NCBI RefSeq assembly: GCF_039530945.1
Contig: NZ_BAAAPC010000005.1
Coordinates: 186,001 to 250,000, forward strand
Direction: 5' to 3'
Source: Nocardiopsis_C rhodophaea
GTDB lineage: Bacteria > Actinomycetota > Actinomycetes > Streptosporangiales > Streptosporangiaceae
Length of the DNA stretch: 64,000 nt
Position 1 is the stretch's first letter, and each line of letters opens with the position of its first letter. A program made the translations under genes and the position numbers. The notes beneath the pieces are model-generated. The model was not told the DNA's origin. It saw only the letters and a list, made by a program, of their open reading frames with translations, and did not search any database. Positions 55,745 through 62,860 of the stretch are shown one piece after another.

Positions 55745-56139
55745 GCCGGATCCCCGCCTGTGCGGGGCGCACTCGATCACGGTGGACGGCTGGTACGGGC
55801 CGCAGGGACCATCCCCGCCTGTGCGGGGCGCACGGCGTGCACGACGTGGCGCTGTGCGGCAACGGGGGACCATCCCCGCCTGTGCGGGGCGCACACCAGG
55901 TGGTGACGGTGCACCCGGATCGCGTGGGGACCATCCCCGCCTGTGCGGGGCGCACTGGATCACCGGCCTGCTCACCTGGGTCATCGGGGGACCATCCCCG
56001 CCTGTGCGGGGCGCACCCGGATCGGTCGCCGCGGTAGAGGAAGTTGCGGGGACCATCCCCGCCTGTGCGGGGCGCACCCCCCTCCCGGGGATCTCCGAGT
56101 TCACGTTCAATGGACCATCCCCGCCTGTGTGGGGCGCAC
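55745..56139 (-). CRISPR. Type I-E-like CRISPR array, 7 repeats and 6 spacers, no cas genes in the window
   Basis: The 28-base repeats are at 55745, 55806, 55867, 55928, 55989, 56050 and 56112. On the minus strand each begins GTGCGCCCCGC, has a short ACAG loop and ends GCGGGGATGGTCC, the actinobacterial I-E form. Five repeats are identical. The one at 55745-55772 has a diverged end (leader-distal in minus orientation) and the one at 56112-56139 has a single change in the stem. Spacers are 33 bases (32 if the constant flanking G belongs to the repeat); the spacer next to the last repeat is 34. Degeneracy at the left and an AT-rich leader at the right give leftward transcription. Confidence 0.97.
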
Positions 56140-56230
56140 CTTCGTGGCCTGCGTTGATGCGGGGCGTTATCCAATTTTGGTGTTCGTTTTTTTCCTTCAC
56201 TGAGAAGTGATCCTAGCTCGGGCTAGAGCC
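56140..56230 (-). promoter_or_regulatory. Predicted CRISPR leader
   Basis: The flank right of the last repeat is AT-rich for this genome, with CAATTTTGG and a run of seven T at 56187-56193, followed by a small palindrome CTAGC/GCTAG (56213-56217, 56222-56226). In minus orientation it lies directly upstream of the first repeat, where I-E leaders hold the crRNA promoter and the IHF or equivalent bending site. Confidence 0.6.
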
Positions 56231-56307
56231 AGGTGGGTCTGCCCGCTGGGAGGCCTGGGGGCCGCCAGGGTCAGACGTATCGTGAGATAAGGTGTTCTGC
56301 GTCACCA

Positions 56308-56341
56308 TATAGTTGGACGACCTACTAATTGCTCGGTCGTC
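56308..56341 (+). promoter_or_regulatory. Promoter and palindromic operator of the acyl-CoA dehydrogenase gene
   Basis: TATAGT at 56308-56313 is a good -10 box. An inverted repeat GACGACC (56316-56322) with GGTCGTC (56335-56341), separated by 12 bases, covers the expected transcription start. That is a typical repressor site, and TetR-family regulators often control such genes. No regulator gene is adjacent. Confidence 0.5.
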
Positions 56342-56363
56342 TGTGGCGTAGGAGAGGGAAAGC

Positions 56364-57518
56364 ATGGCCGTGGACCGCACGCTTCCAACGTCGGAGGCAG
56401 CAGACCTGCTGGAGCTTGTTCGGGAGATCGCGAGCAAGGAGCTCTCGGGGCGGGTCGCGGCCGATGAGGAGAACGCGGCGTTTCCTCGGGACGTGTTCAC
56501 CCTGCTCGGGCGGGCCGGGCTGCTTGGGCTGCCCTATCCGTCCGAGTACGGCGGGGGTGACCAGCCCTACGAGGTCTACCTTCAGGTGGTCGAGGAACTG
56601 GCCACCACCTGGCTGGCCGTCGGCCTCGGGTTAAGCGTGCACACGCTCTCCTGCTTCCCCGTGGCCACCTATGGCACCGAGGAGCAGCGGGCCGCGCTGC
56701 TGCCCGACATGCTCGGTGGTGAGCTGCTCGGCGCCTACTGCCTGTCCGAGGCCCAGTCCGGGTCCGATGCCGCGGCGATGTCCACGCGCGTGCGGGCCAC
56801 CGAGTCGGGATACCGGGTCGACGGTGCGAAGTCGTGGATCACCCACGGCGGGCACGCCGACTTCTACACCCTGTTCGCGCGGACCGGTGCGCCCGACTCT
56901 GGCAGCCGAGGCATCAGCTGCTTCCACGTACCCGCCTCCACCCCCGGCGTCTCCGCCGATGCGCCCGAGCGGAAGATGGGGATGAGCGCCTCGCCGACCG
57001 CCGTCATGCGGTTCGACGGCGCCGAGGTCGGGGCCGATGCGCGCGTCGGCGAGGAGGGGCAGGGGTTCTCCATCGCTCTGGCCGCGCTGGACTCCGGGCG
57101 GCTCGGCATCGCCGCAGGCGCGGTCGGGGTCGCCCAGGCCGCGCTCGATGTCGCTCTCGACTACGCCCGCGAGCGGCAGCAGTTCGGTCGGCCGATCATC
57201 GACTTCCAGGGGCTGAGCTTCATGCTCGCCGACATGGCCACCCAGATCGTGGCCGCCCGCGAGCTGTACCTCGCCGCGGCCCGACGCCGCGACGCCGGGC
57301 GGCCCTACGGCAAGCAGGCGGCGATGGCCAAGCTCTTCGCCACCGACACCGCGATGCGGGTGACCACCGACGCCGTCCAGGTCCTCGGCGGGTACGGCTA
57401 CACCCGCGACTTCCCGGTCGAGCGGTTGATGCGCGAGGCCAAGGCGCTGCAGATCGTCGAGGGCACGAACCAGATCCAGCGACTGGTGATCGGCCGCCGC
57501 CTCTCCCAGGGGGAGTGA
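56364..57518 (+). CDS. Acyl-CoA dehydrogenase
   Basis: A 384-aa flavoprotein that introduces a double bond into an acyl-CoA and passes electrons to ETF. CLSEAQSGSDAAAMSTRV is the FAD/substrate block, MGMSASPTAVMRFDGAEV the central one, and VQVLGGYGYTRDFPVERLMRE the signature. The catalytic base is Glu366 in IVEGTNQIQ, the position used by short- and medium-chain enzymes. Start ATG 56364 has GGAGAGGG upstream. It is a single-gene unit, probably under the palindromic operator just upstream. Substrate chain length cannot be read. Confidence 0.95.
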   Translation: MAVDRTLPTSEAADLLELVREIASKELSGRVAADEENAAFPRDVFTLLGRAGLLGLPYPSEYGGGDQPYEVYLQVVEELATTWLAVGLGLSVHTLSCFPVATYGTEEQRAALLPDMLGGELLGAYCLSEAQSGSDAAAMSTRVRATESGYRVDGAKSWITHGGHADFYTLFARTGAPDSGSRGISCFHVPASTPGVSADAPERKMGMSASPTAVMRFDGAEVGADARVGEEGQGFSIALAALDSGRLGIAAGAVGVAQAALDVALDYARERQQFGRPIIDFQGLSFMLADMATQIVAARELYLAAARRRDAGRPYGKQAAMAKLFATDTAMRVTTDAVQVLGGYGYTRDFPVERLMREAKALQIVEGTNQIQRLVIGRRLSQGE

Positions 57519-57621
57519 AGGCGACACTGTCTGTTCGCTGAGTGTTGAAACCGATGCTCTCCGAAGTCCTCGGCAAAGTGAACGGATGCCGCACGGGGAA
57601 CCTTGAGCCCCGCTGTTTCAT

Positions 57622-57635
57622 GGGAACCGTTTGCC
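57622..57635 (+). promoter_or_regulatory. Possible LacI-family operator upstream of the sugar ABC operon
   Basis: GGGAACCGTTTGCC fits the LacI-type pattern NG-N-AA-N-CG-N-TT-N-CN around a central CG. It is 165 bases before the ATPase gene. Sugar ABC operons of actinobacteria are usually controlled by such regulators, but none is encoded nearby. Confidence 0.35.
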
Positions 57636-57649
57636 CGACACGGATTGGT

Positions 57650-57672
57650 AACAGGGGATTCGATCCCCTGTT
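57650..57672. terminator. Hairpin between the acyl-CoA dehydrogenase and the ABC operon
   Basis: Perfect 10-bp arms AACAGGGGAT and ATCCCCTGTT around TCG, 131 bases after the dehydrogenase stop. It may end that transcript. It resembles a tRNA T-arm superficially but no tRNA surrounds it. Confidence 0.45.
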
Positions 57673-57799
57673 ATGTGTGAATATTCGCTGATACGACATG
57701 TTCATAGGTCGGTGGGGCATGCGTCACAGCCGCGTGTGTCCCGGTGATCGGACCCGCGCCGTCATGGCGCGCCCATAGTGAGGCCGACGGAGGCGGAAC

Positions 57800-59044
57800 G
57801 TGGCGAGAGTCCAGCTGGCGGGGGTTACCAAGACCTACCCTGACGGCACGAGCGCGGTGAGCGGTCTCGACCTCGATATCGACGACGGGGAGTTCCTCGT
57901 CCTCGTCGGTCCCTCCGGGTGCGGCAAGAGCACCGCGCTGCGCATGATCGCCGGGCTGGAAGAGATCACCGCGGGGACGCTCACCATCGACGGCCGCGTC
58001 GTCAACAGAACGCCCGCCCGCGCCCGCGACGTCGCCATGGTCTTCCAGAGCTACGCGCTCTACCCCCACCTGTCCGTTCGCGACAACATCGGGTTCGGCC
58101 TGCAGCTGCGCAAGCTGCCCAAGTCCGAAATCAACAACCGGGTCGAGAAGGCCGCCGACACCCTCGGCCTGACCGAACACCTCGACCGAAGACCGCGCAA
58201 CCTTTCCGGTGGTCAGCGCCAGCGGGTGGCCATGGGCCGGGCCATCGTGCGCAAACCCAAGGCCTTCCTCATGGACGAGCCCCTGTCCAACCTTGACGCC
58301 AAGCTGCGCGTCCAGATGCGCGCGGAGATCTCCCGCATCCAGCGGAACCTCGGCGTCACCACCATCTACGTCACCCACGACCAGGTCGAGGCGATGACGC
58401 TCGGCGACCGCGTCGCGGTGCTGAAAAAGGGCGTGCTCCAGCAGGTGGCGCCGCCCCAGGAGCTCTACGAGCGCCCCGCCAACATCTTCGTCGCCGGGTT
58501 CATCGGCTCTCCGGCGATGAACCTGTTGCAGGCCCGGGTGGAGCACGACGACCACACGGATGCGGGCGCCCGGCTGGTTGTCGGCGGACAGAAGCTGGAC
58601 CTTTCCGCCGCGATGGTCGAGGAGCGTGGCCTCGGCGCGTACGTGGGACGCGACATCGCCGTCGGCATCCGGCCCGAGGACATGGAAGACGCCGACCTTT
58701 CCGCCGAGGCCGACGGGACCGTGCTGACCTCCACCACCGAACTCGTCGAGGCCCTCGGCTCCGAGTTCCTCGTCCACTTCCGCCTGGACGCCCCGCCGGT
58801 CGTCACCGAGGACACCCGCGAGCTCGCCCGCGACGTCGGTGTCGATGTGGACACAGCCGAAGCGGGCTGGGCGGGGAGCGAGATCACGGCGCGGTTCAGC
58901 CCGCGTTCGAGTACCGCGATCGGCCGGCCGGTGCGAGTGCGCGTCGACACGGCGCGGTTGTACTTCTTCGACCCCGAGACCGGTGTCGGCATTTGGGGAG
59001 ACCCGGCGTCCCACAGCAGCGAAGTGGAGGACACACATGCCTAA
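57800..59044 (+). CDS. Sugar ABC transporter ATP-binding protein (UgpC/MsmX family)
   Basis: A 414-aa ATPase. Walker A GPSGCGKST, Q-loop FQSYALYPH, signature NLSGGQRQR, Walker B AFLMDEPLSNLD and the H-loop THDQ are all intact. The C-terminal 170 residues are MalK-like OB/TOBE strands that bind regulatory or sugar-signal proteins. It energises the two permeases encoded downstream. GTG 57800 is the start. It overlaps the binding-protein gene by 8 bases, so translation is coupled. This gene coming first in the operon is less common than a shared, unlinked ATPase. Confidence 0.95.
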   Translation: MARVQLAGVTKTYPDGTSAVSGLDLDIDDGEFLVLVGPSGCGKSTALRMIAGLEEITAGTLTIDGRVVNRTPARARDVAMVFQSYALYPHLSVRDNIGFGLQLRKLPKSEINNRVEKAADTLGLTEHLDRRPRNLSGGQRQRVAMGRAIVRKPKAFLMDEPLSNLDAKLRVQMRAEISRIQRNLGVTTIYVTHDQVEAMTLGDRVAVLKKGVLQQVAPPQELYERPANIFVAGFIGSPAMNLLQARVEHDDHTDAGARLVVGGQKLDLSAAMVEERGLGAYVGRDIAVGIRPEDMEDADLSAEADGTVLTSTTELVEALGSEFLVHFRLDAPPVVTEDTRELARDVGVDVDTAEAGWAGSEITARFSPRSSTAIGRPVRVRVDTARLYFFDPETGVGIWGDPASHSSEVEDTHA

Positions 59045-60338
59045 GCACGTGTGGATAACGCGCGGACTGGCCGCGATCGCCGTCGGCGGACTGCTGGCCG
59101 CCACCGCCTGCAAGCCGGGCGACGGGACGTCCGGCGCCGGGGGAGAGCTCGACGGCGTCACCCTGACGGTCGCGGCGAAGTGGACCGGCACGGAGCAGAA
59201 GAACTTCGAGGAGGTTCTCGACGGCTTCGAGAAGGACACCGGGGCCACCGTCAACTACGAAGCCACCGGGGAGGACACCGGAGCCTACCTCGGCCCCAAG
59301 ATCGAGGCGGGGGAACCACCGGACATCGCCGCCCTCCCCCAGCCCGGACTGGTGCGCGAGTACGCCGAACAGGGGGCGCTGAAGCCGCTGCAGGGCGAGG
59401 CGGCCACCGCGCTGGAGAGCAACTACACCGGTTACTGGCGCGATCTGGGCTCCGTCGACGGCGAGGCCTACGGGGTCCTGCTCAAGGCCGCGCACAAGTC
59501 GATCATCTGGTACCGGCCGAGCGCCTTCGACGCCGCCGGGGTGACACCGCCCGAGACGTGGGACGAACTCGTCGACACGACGTCCCGCACGCTCTCCAAC
59601 GCCGGTATCACCCCGTTCGCGATGTGCGGCGCCTCCGGGTGGACGCTCACCGACTGGTTCGAGAACGCCTACCTGTCGCACGCGGGCCCGGAGAACTACG
59701 ACAAGCTCGCCGACCACGAGATCCCGTGGACCGACGACACGGTCGTGCAGACCCTCACCACACTCAGCGAGGTGTGGGGCGAGGACGACATGATGAAGGG
59801 CGGTCAGAAGGGAGCCGTCCAGACCGCCTTCCCCACCTGCGTCTCCGAGGTCTACGGCCAAGAGGAGGCCGCCATGGTCTTCGAGGGCGACTTCGTGGGC
59901 TCCAGCGCGGCGGAGGCCGGGGCGACGGTGGGCGAGGACGCGGTGGCGTTCCCCTTCCCCGCGGTCGGTGACAAGGCGCCGGTGGTCGTGGGCGGGGATA
60001 TCGCCGTGGCCATGACCGAAAGGAAGGGCGTCCAGGAACTGATGGCCTACCTGGCGTCGCCCCAGGCGCAGTCCACGTGGGCGGGGCTCGGCGGCTACCT
60101 GTCGGCGAACTCCGGTGTGCAGCCCGACGCCTACGCCGACGAGTTCACCCAGGACCTGTCCGCGACCATCGTGGAGGCAGGCGAGAACGTCCGCTACGAC
60201 CTCTCCGACCAGGTCCCCAGCAGGTTCGGCGCCACCGAGGGCCGGGGCATGTGGTCGATCCTGCAGGACCTCCTGCGCGGCTCCACCGACCCGGAGGGCG
60301 CGGCGAAGGCACTGGAGAAGGCCGCCTCGGAGGCGTAG
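59037..60338 (+). CDS. Sugar ABC transporter substrate-binding lipoprotein
   Basis: A 433-aa family 1 extracellular solute-binding protein. The signal peptide ends in the lipobox LLAATAC (Cys at residue 25). LTVAAKWTGTEQKNFEEVLDGFEKDTG starts the mature fold, and LLKAAHKSIIWYRPSAFDAAGVTPPETWDEL and VFEGDFVGS are typical blocks. It captures the substrate, probably an oligosaccharide, outside the membrane. ATG 59037 starts inside the end of the ATPase gene. The ligand cannot be assigned. Confidence 0.93.
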   Translation: MPKHVWITRGLAAIAVGGLLAATACKPGDGTSGAGGELDGVTLTVAAKWTGTEQKNFEEVLDGFEKDTGATVNYEATGEDTGAYLGPKIEAGEPPDIAALPQPGLVREYAEQGALKPLQGEAATALESNYTGYWRDLGSVDGEAYGVLLKAAHKSIIWYRPSAFDAAGVTPPETWDELVDTTSRTLSNAGITPFAMCGASGWTLTDWFENAYLSHAGPENYDKLADHEIPWTDDTVVQTLTTLSEVWGEDDMMKGGQKGAVQTAFPTCVSEVYGQEEAAMVFEGDFVGSSAAEAGATVGEDAVAFPFPAVGDKAPVVVGGDIAVAMTERKGVQELMAYLASPQAQSTWAGLGGYLSANSGVQPDAYADEFTQDLSATIVEAGENVRYDLSDQVPSRFGATEGRGMWSILQDLLRGSTDPEGAAKALEKAASEA

Positions 60339-60371
60339 GCGCGAAGCCGACCGGCGGGAAAGTGGGGTTCG

Positions 60372-61751
60372 ATGGCGACGACCGGAACACCTGCGGGCGG
60401 GCCGGACGCGGGCGTTCCCGCGCCCGATGAGAGCACGGGGACAGCCCCGCCCGGCGGTACGGGCCGCCTGGGCCCGCCCTCGTGGCTGGCGCTGGTCTTC
60501 CTGCTGCCCGCGCTGCTGTTCCTCGGCATCTACATGGTCTATCCGATCCTCTTCTCCATCTACCGGAGCCTGTGGGACGCCCAGGGGACGGCGTTCGTCG
60601 GGATCGACAACTACATCACGATGTTCACCAACCCGGAGACGTTCATCGCGCTGCGCAACAACGTCATCTGGGTTGTTGTGGCGCCTGTCCTGGTGACCGT
60701 CACCGGGCTCATCTTCGCGGTGCTGACCGAGCGCGTCCGCTGGTCCACCGCTTTCAAGATTGTCGTGTTCATGCCGATGGCCATCTCCTTCCTGGCGTCC
60801 GGCGTGATCTTCCGGCTCGTCTACGAGCAGGACCCCGAGCGCGGTCTGGCCAACGCGATCATCACCACGGTCCACGACACCATCTCTCCCTCAGCCGCCT
60901 ACCCCGACGCCCGCCCGCGCCCCGAGGCGCCGCTCACCGAGGCGTCCGGCGGGGGGTACGAGCTGGCCGGCGAGGTGCGCACGGGGGAGACGGTCCTGGT
61001 CCCCCTGGTGGGCCTACCGCCCGACGACGTGCCCGACAGCGCCGAACCCGCTGTGCCGGCGCAGGAGACCGGGGGCGCACTTTCGGGCACCGTGTGGCTC
61101 GACTTCACCCGCGGCGGCACCGGCCGGCACGGCGCCATCGACTCCACAGAGATGGGCCTGCCCGCGATGCGGGTCCAGGCGGTGCGGGACGGCGAGGTGG
61201 CCGCTCAGGCCCTCACCGAGGACGATGGCACGTTCGAGCTCGCCGGGCTGGACGGCGACGGCCCCTACACCCTCCGGCTCGCCGCGGACAACTTCACCGA
61301 GCCCTACCGCGGCCTCACCTGGCTGGGGCCCACGCTTATCACCCCGTCGATCATCCTCGCCTACCTGTGGGTGTGGGCGGGGTTCGCGATGGTGCTCATC
61401 GCGGCCGGGCTCGCGTCGATCCCGCGCGAGGCGCTGGAGGCGGCCCGCGTCGACGGGGCCACCGAATGGCAGGTGTTCCGCCGGGTCACGGTGCCGCTGC
61501 TGTCGCCGGTGCTGATGGTCGTCTTCGTCACCCTGATGATCTACGTATTGAAGATCTTCGACCTGGTGTTCATCATCGCCCCGGGCTCGGTCCAGCGCGA
61601 CGCCAACGTGCTGGCCGTGGAGATGTGGCGGGTGTCGTTCGGCGGCGGCAACGACCAGGGGCTGGGCAGCGCGCTGGCGGTCTTCCTGCTGGTGCTCGTG
61701 ATCCCGGCGATGATCTTCCAGATTCGCCGGTTCCGGCAGGAGAACCAGTGA
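60372..61751 (+). CDS. Sugar ABC permease (MalF type) with inserted extracytoplasmic domain
   Basis: A 459-aa permease, about 150 longer than usual. Residues 38-155 hold the first three spans (LALVFLLPALLFLGIYMVYP and later). Residues about 170-318 replace the normally short extracytoplasmic loop with a polar insert. Its second half (GTVWLDFTRGGTGRHG, MGLPAMRVQAVRDG, TEDDGTFELAGLDG, YTLRLAADNF) reads as a carboxypeptidase-regulatory/SdrD-B-like beta sandwich. Spans resume at TWLGPTLITPSIILAYLWVW, and the coupling EAA loop is EALEAARVDGATEWQVF. E. coli MalF also has a large loop there that touches MalE, so contact with the binding protein is inferred. Confidence 0.9.
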   Translation: MATTGTPAGGPDAGVPAPDESTGTAPPGGTGRLGPPSWLALVFLLPALLFLGIYMVYPILFSIYRSLWDAQGTAFVGIDNYITMFTNPETFIALRNNVIWVVVAPVLVTVTGLIFAVLTERVRWSTAFKIVVFMPMAISFLASGVIFRLVYEQDPERGLANAIITTVHDTISPSAAYPDARPRPEAPLTEASGGGYELAGEVRTGETVLVPLVGLPPDDVPDSAEPAVPAQETGGALSGTVWLDFTRGGTGRHGAIDSTEMGLPAMRVQAVRDGEVAAQALTEDDGTFELAGLDGDGPYTLRLAADNFTEPYRGLTWLGPTLITPSIILAYLWVWAGFAMVLIAAGLASIPREALEAARVDGATEWQVFRRVTVPLLSPVLMVVFVTLMIYVLKIFDLVFIIAPGSVQRDANVLAVEMWRVSFGGGNDQGLGSALAVFLLVLVIPAMIFQIRRFRQENQ

Positions 61752-61785
61752 GGAGCCGGTGCGAGGCGCAATCGGAGGCGAGCCG

Positions 61786-62733
61786 ATGAGTACACGCGAG
61801 GAGACGCGTCCGGAACGCCCCGAGGGGGTCCCGGACGCCGCGGCCGGGAGCGGCGTCGCCCCCGGGGACGAGGGCGGGCCGCCGCGGGCCCTGGCGGAGC
61901 GGATCGTGGCCCGCGTGGGCTCGGGCGCCATCCAGGTTGTGCTGGTGCTGGTGGCCCTGTTCTGGCTGATGCCCACGCTGGGGCTGTTCGTCTCCAGCCT
62001 CCGCTTGCCGCAGGACAACGCCTCCTCCGGGTGGTGGACGGTGCTGGCCGCGCCCTCGCAGCTCACCCTGGAGAACTACGCCGGTCTGCTGGACAACGAG
62101 GGGTTCGTCGCCTCGTTCTTCAACACCGTCCTGATCAGCGTGCCCTCCACCGTGTTGATCGTGGTGATCGCCGCGCTGGCCGCCTACGCCTTCGCCTGGT
62201 TGGAGTTCCCCGGCCGCGACTGGCTCTTCCTGGGCGTGGTCGGGCTGCTCGTGGTGCCGTTGCAGGTGGCGCTGATCCCCATCGCGCAGGTGTACGGGCC
62301 CCTGGGCGTCTACGGCTCGATCCTGGGCGTAGTGCTGTTCCACGTCGGCTTCGGCCTGCCGTTCGCGATCTTCCTGCTGCGCAACTTCTTCGCCGCGATT
62401 CCGCGCGATTTGCTGGAGGCGGCGCGGATGGACGGCGGCAAGGAACTGACCATCTTCCGCCGGGTGATCCTGCCGCTGGGGGGTCCGGCCATCGCCTCGC
62501 TGGCGATCTTCCAGTTCCTGTGGGTGTGGAACGACCTGCTGGTGGCGCTGGTGTTCGCCGATTCCGCCAACCAGCCGATGACCGTGGCCCTGCAGTCGGA
62601 GATGCGCCAGTTCGGCGCCAACATCGACATCATCTCCTCAGGCGCCTTCCTGTCCATGGTGGTGCCGCTGCTGGTGTTCTTCGCGTTCCAGCGCTACTTC
62701 GTGCAGGGCGTCATGGCCGGCGCGGTCAAGTAG
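61786..62733 (+). CDS. Sugar ABC permease (MalG type)
   Basis: A 315-aa permease with six spans. A cytoplasmic N-terminal tail of 45 residues precedes the first helix (VVLVLVALFWLMPTLGLFVSSL). The coupling EAA loop is LLEAARMDGGKELTIFRRVILPLGGP and the C terminus is FFAFQRYFVQGVMAGAVK, typical of MalG. Start ATG 61786 has GGAGGCG upstream. It is the last gene of the operon, closed by the double-stem hairpin. Confidence 0.95.
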   Translation: MSTREETRPERPEGVPDAAAGSGVAPGDEGGPPRALAERIVARVGSGAIQVVLVLVALFWLMPTLGLFVSSLRLPQDNASSGWWTVLAAPSQLTLENYAGLLDNEGFVASFFNTVLISVPSTVLIVVIAALAAYAFAWLEFPGRDWLFLGVVGLLVVPLQVALIPIAQVYGPLGVYGSILGVVLFHVGFGLPFAIFLLRNFFAAIPRDLLEAARMDGGKELTIFRRVILPLGGPAIASLAIFQFLWVWNDLLVALVFADSANQPMTVALQSEMRQFGANIDIISSGAFLSMVVPLLVFFAFQRYFVQGVMAGAVK

Positions 62734-62795
62734 CCGCCGAAGCGCCCGGAGAACGAGGGCGACGAGGGGGAGGAGCGGGGCGGAAGGCGACCAGC

Positions 62796-62834
62796 GGCCC
62801 GGTCGGACGCGCCCTCGGCGCGACCGACCGGGCC
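62796..62834. terminator. Bidirectional hairpin between the ABC operon and the second ATPase gene
   Basis: An outer 11-bp stem (62796-62806, 62824-62834) encloses an inner 6-bp stem (62808-62813, 62817-62822) with one mismatch between them and a CTC loop. It lies between two convergent stops. Confidence 0.7.
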
Positions 62835-62860
62835 ACGGCGGTTCCCGCGGGCCGGAGCGA

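Noticed and set aside
56148..56158. Eleven-base match (CCTGCGTTGAT) between the CRISPR leader and the end of the palindromic repeat
   Set aside because: The match is short and lacks the diagnostic CTCGG and the opposite arm. Chance is likely.
55607..56200. Minus-strand open frame across the CRISPR array, with repeated GAPHTGGDGP-like peptides
   Set aside because: The periodic peptide is just the translation of the 61-base repeat-spacer unit.
57650..57672. Possible tRNA T-arm (GGGGATTCGATCCCC)
   Set aside because: The loop phase is wrong for a T-loop and no acceptor, D or anticodon arms can be found on either side. A simple hairpin explains it.
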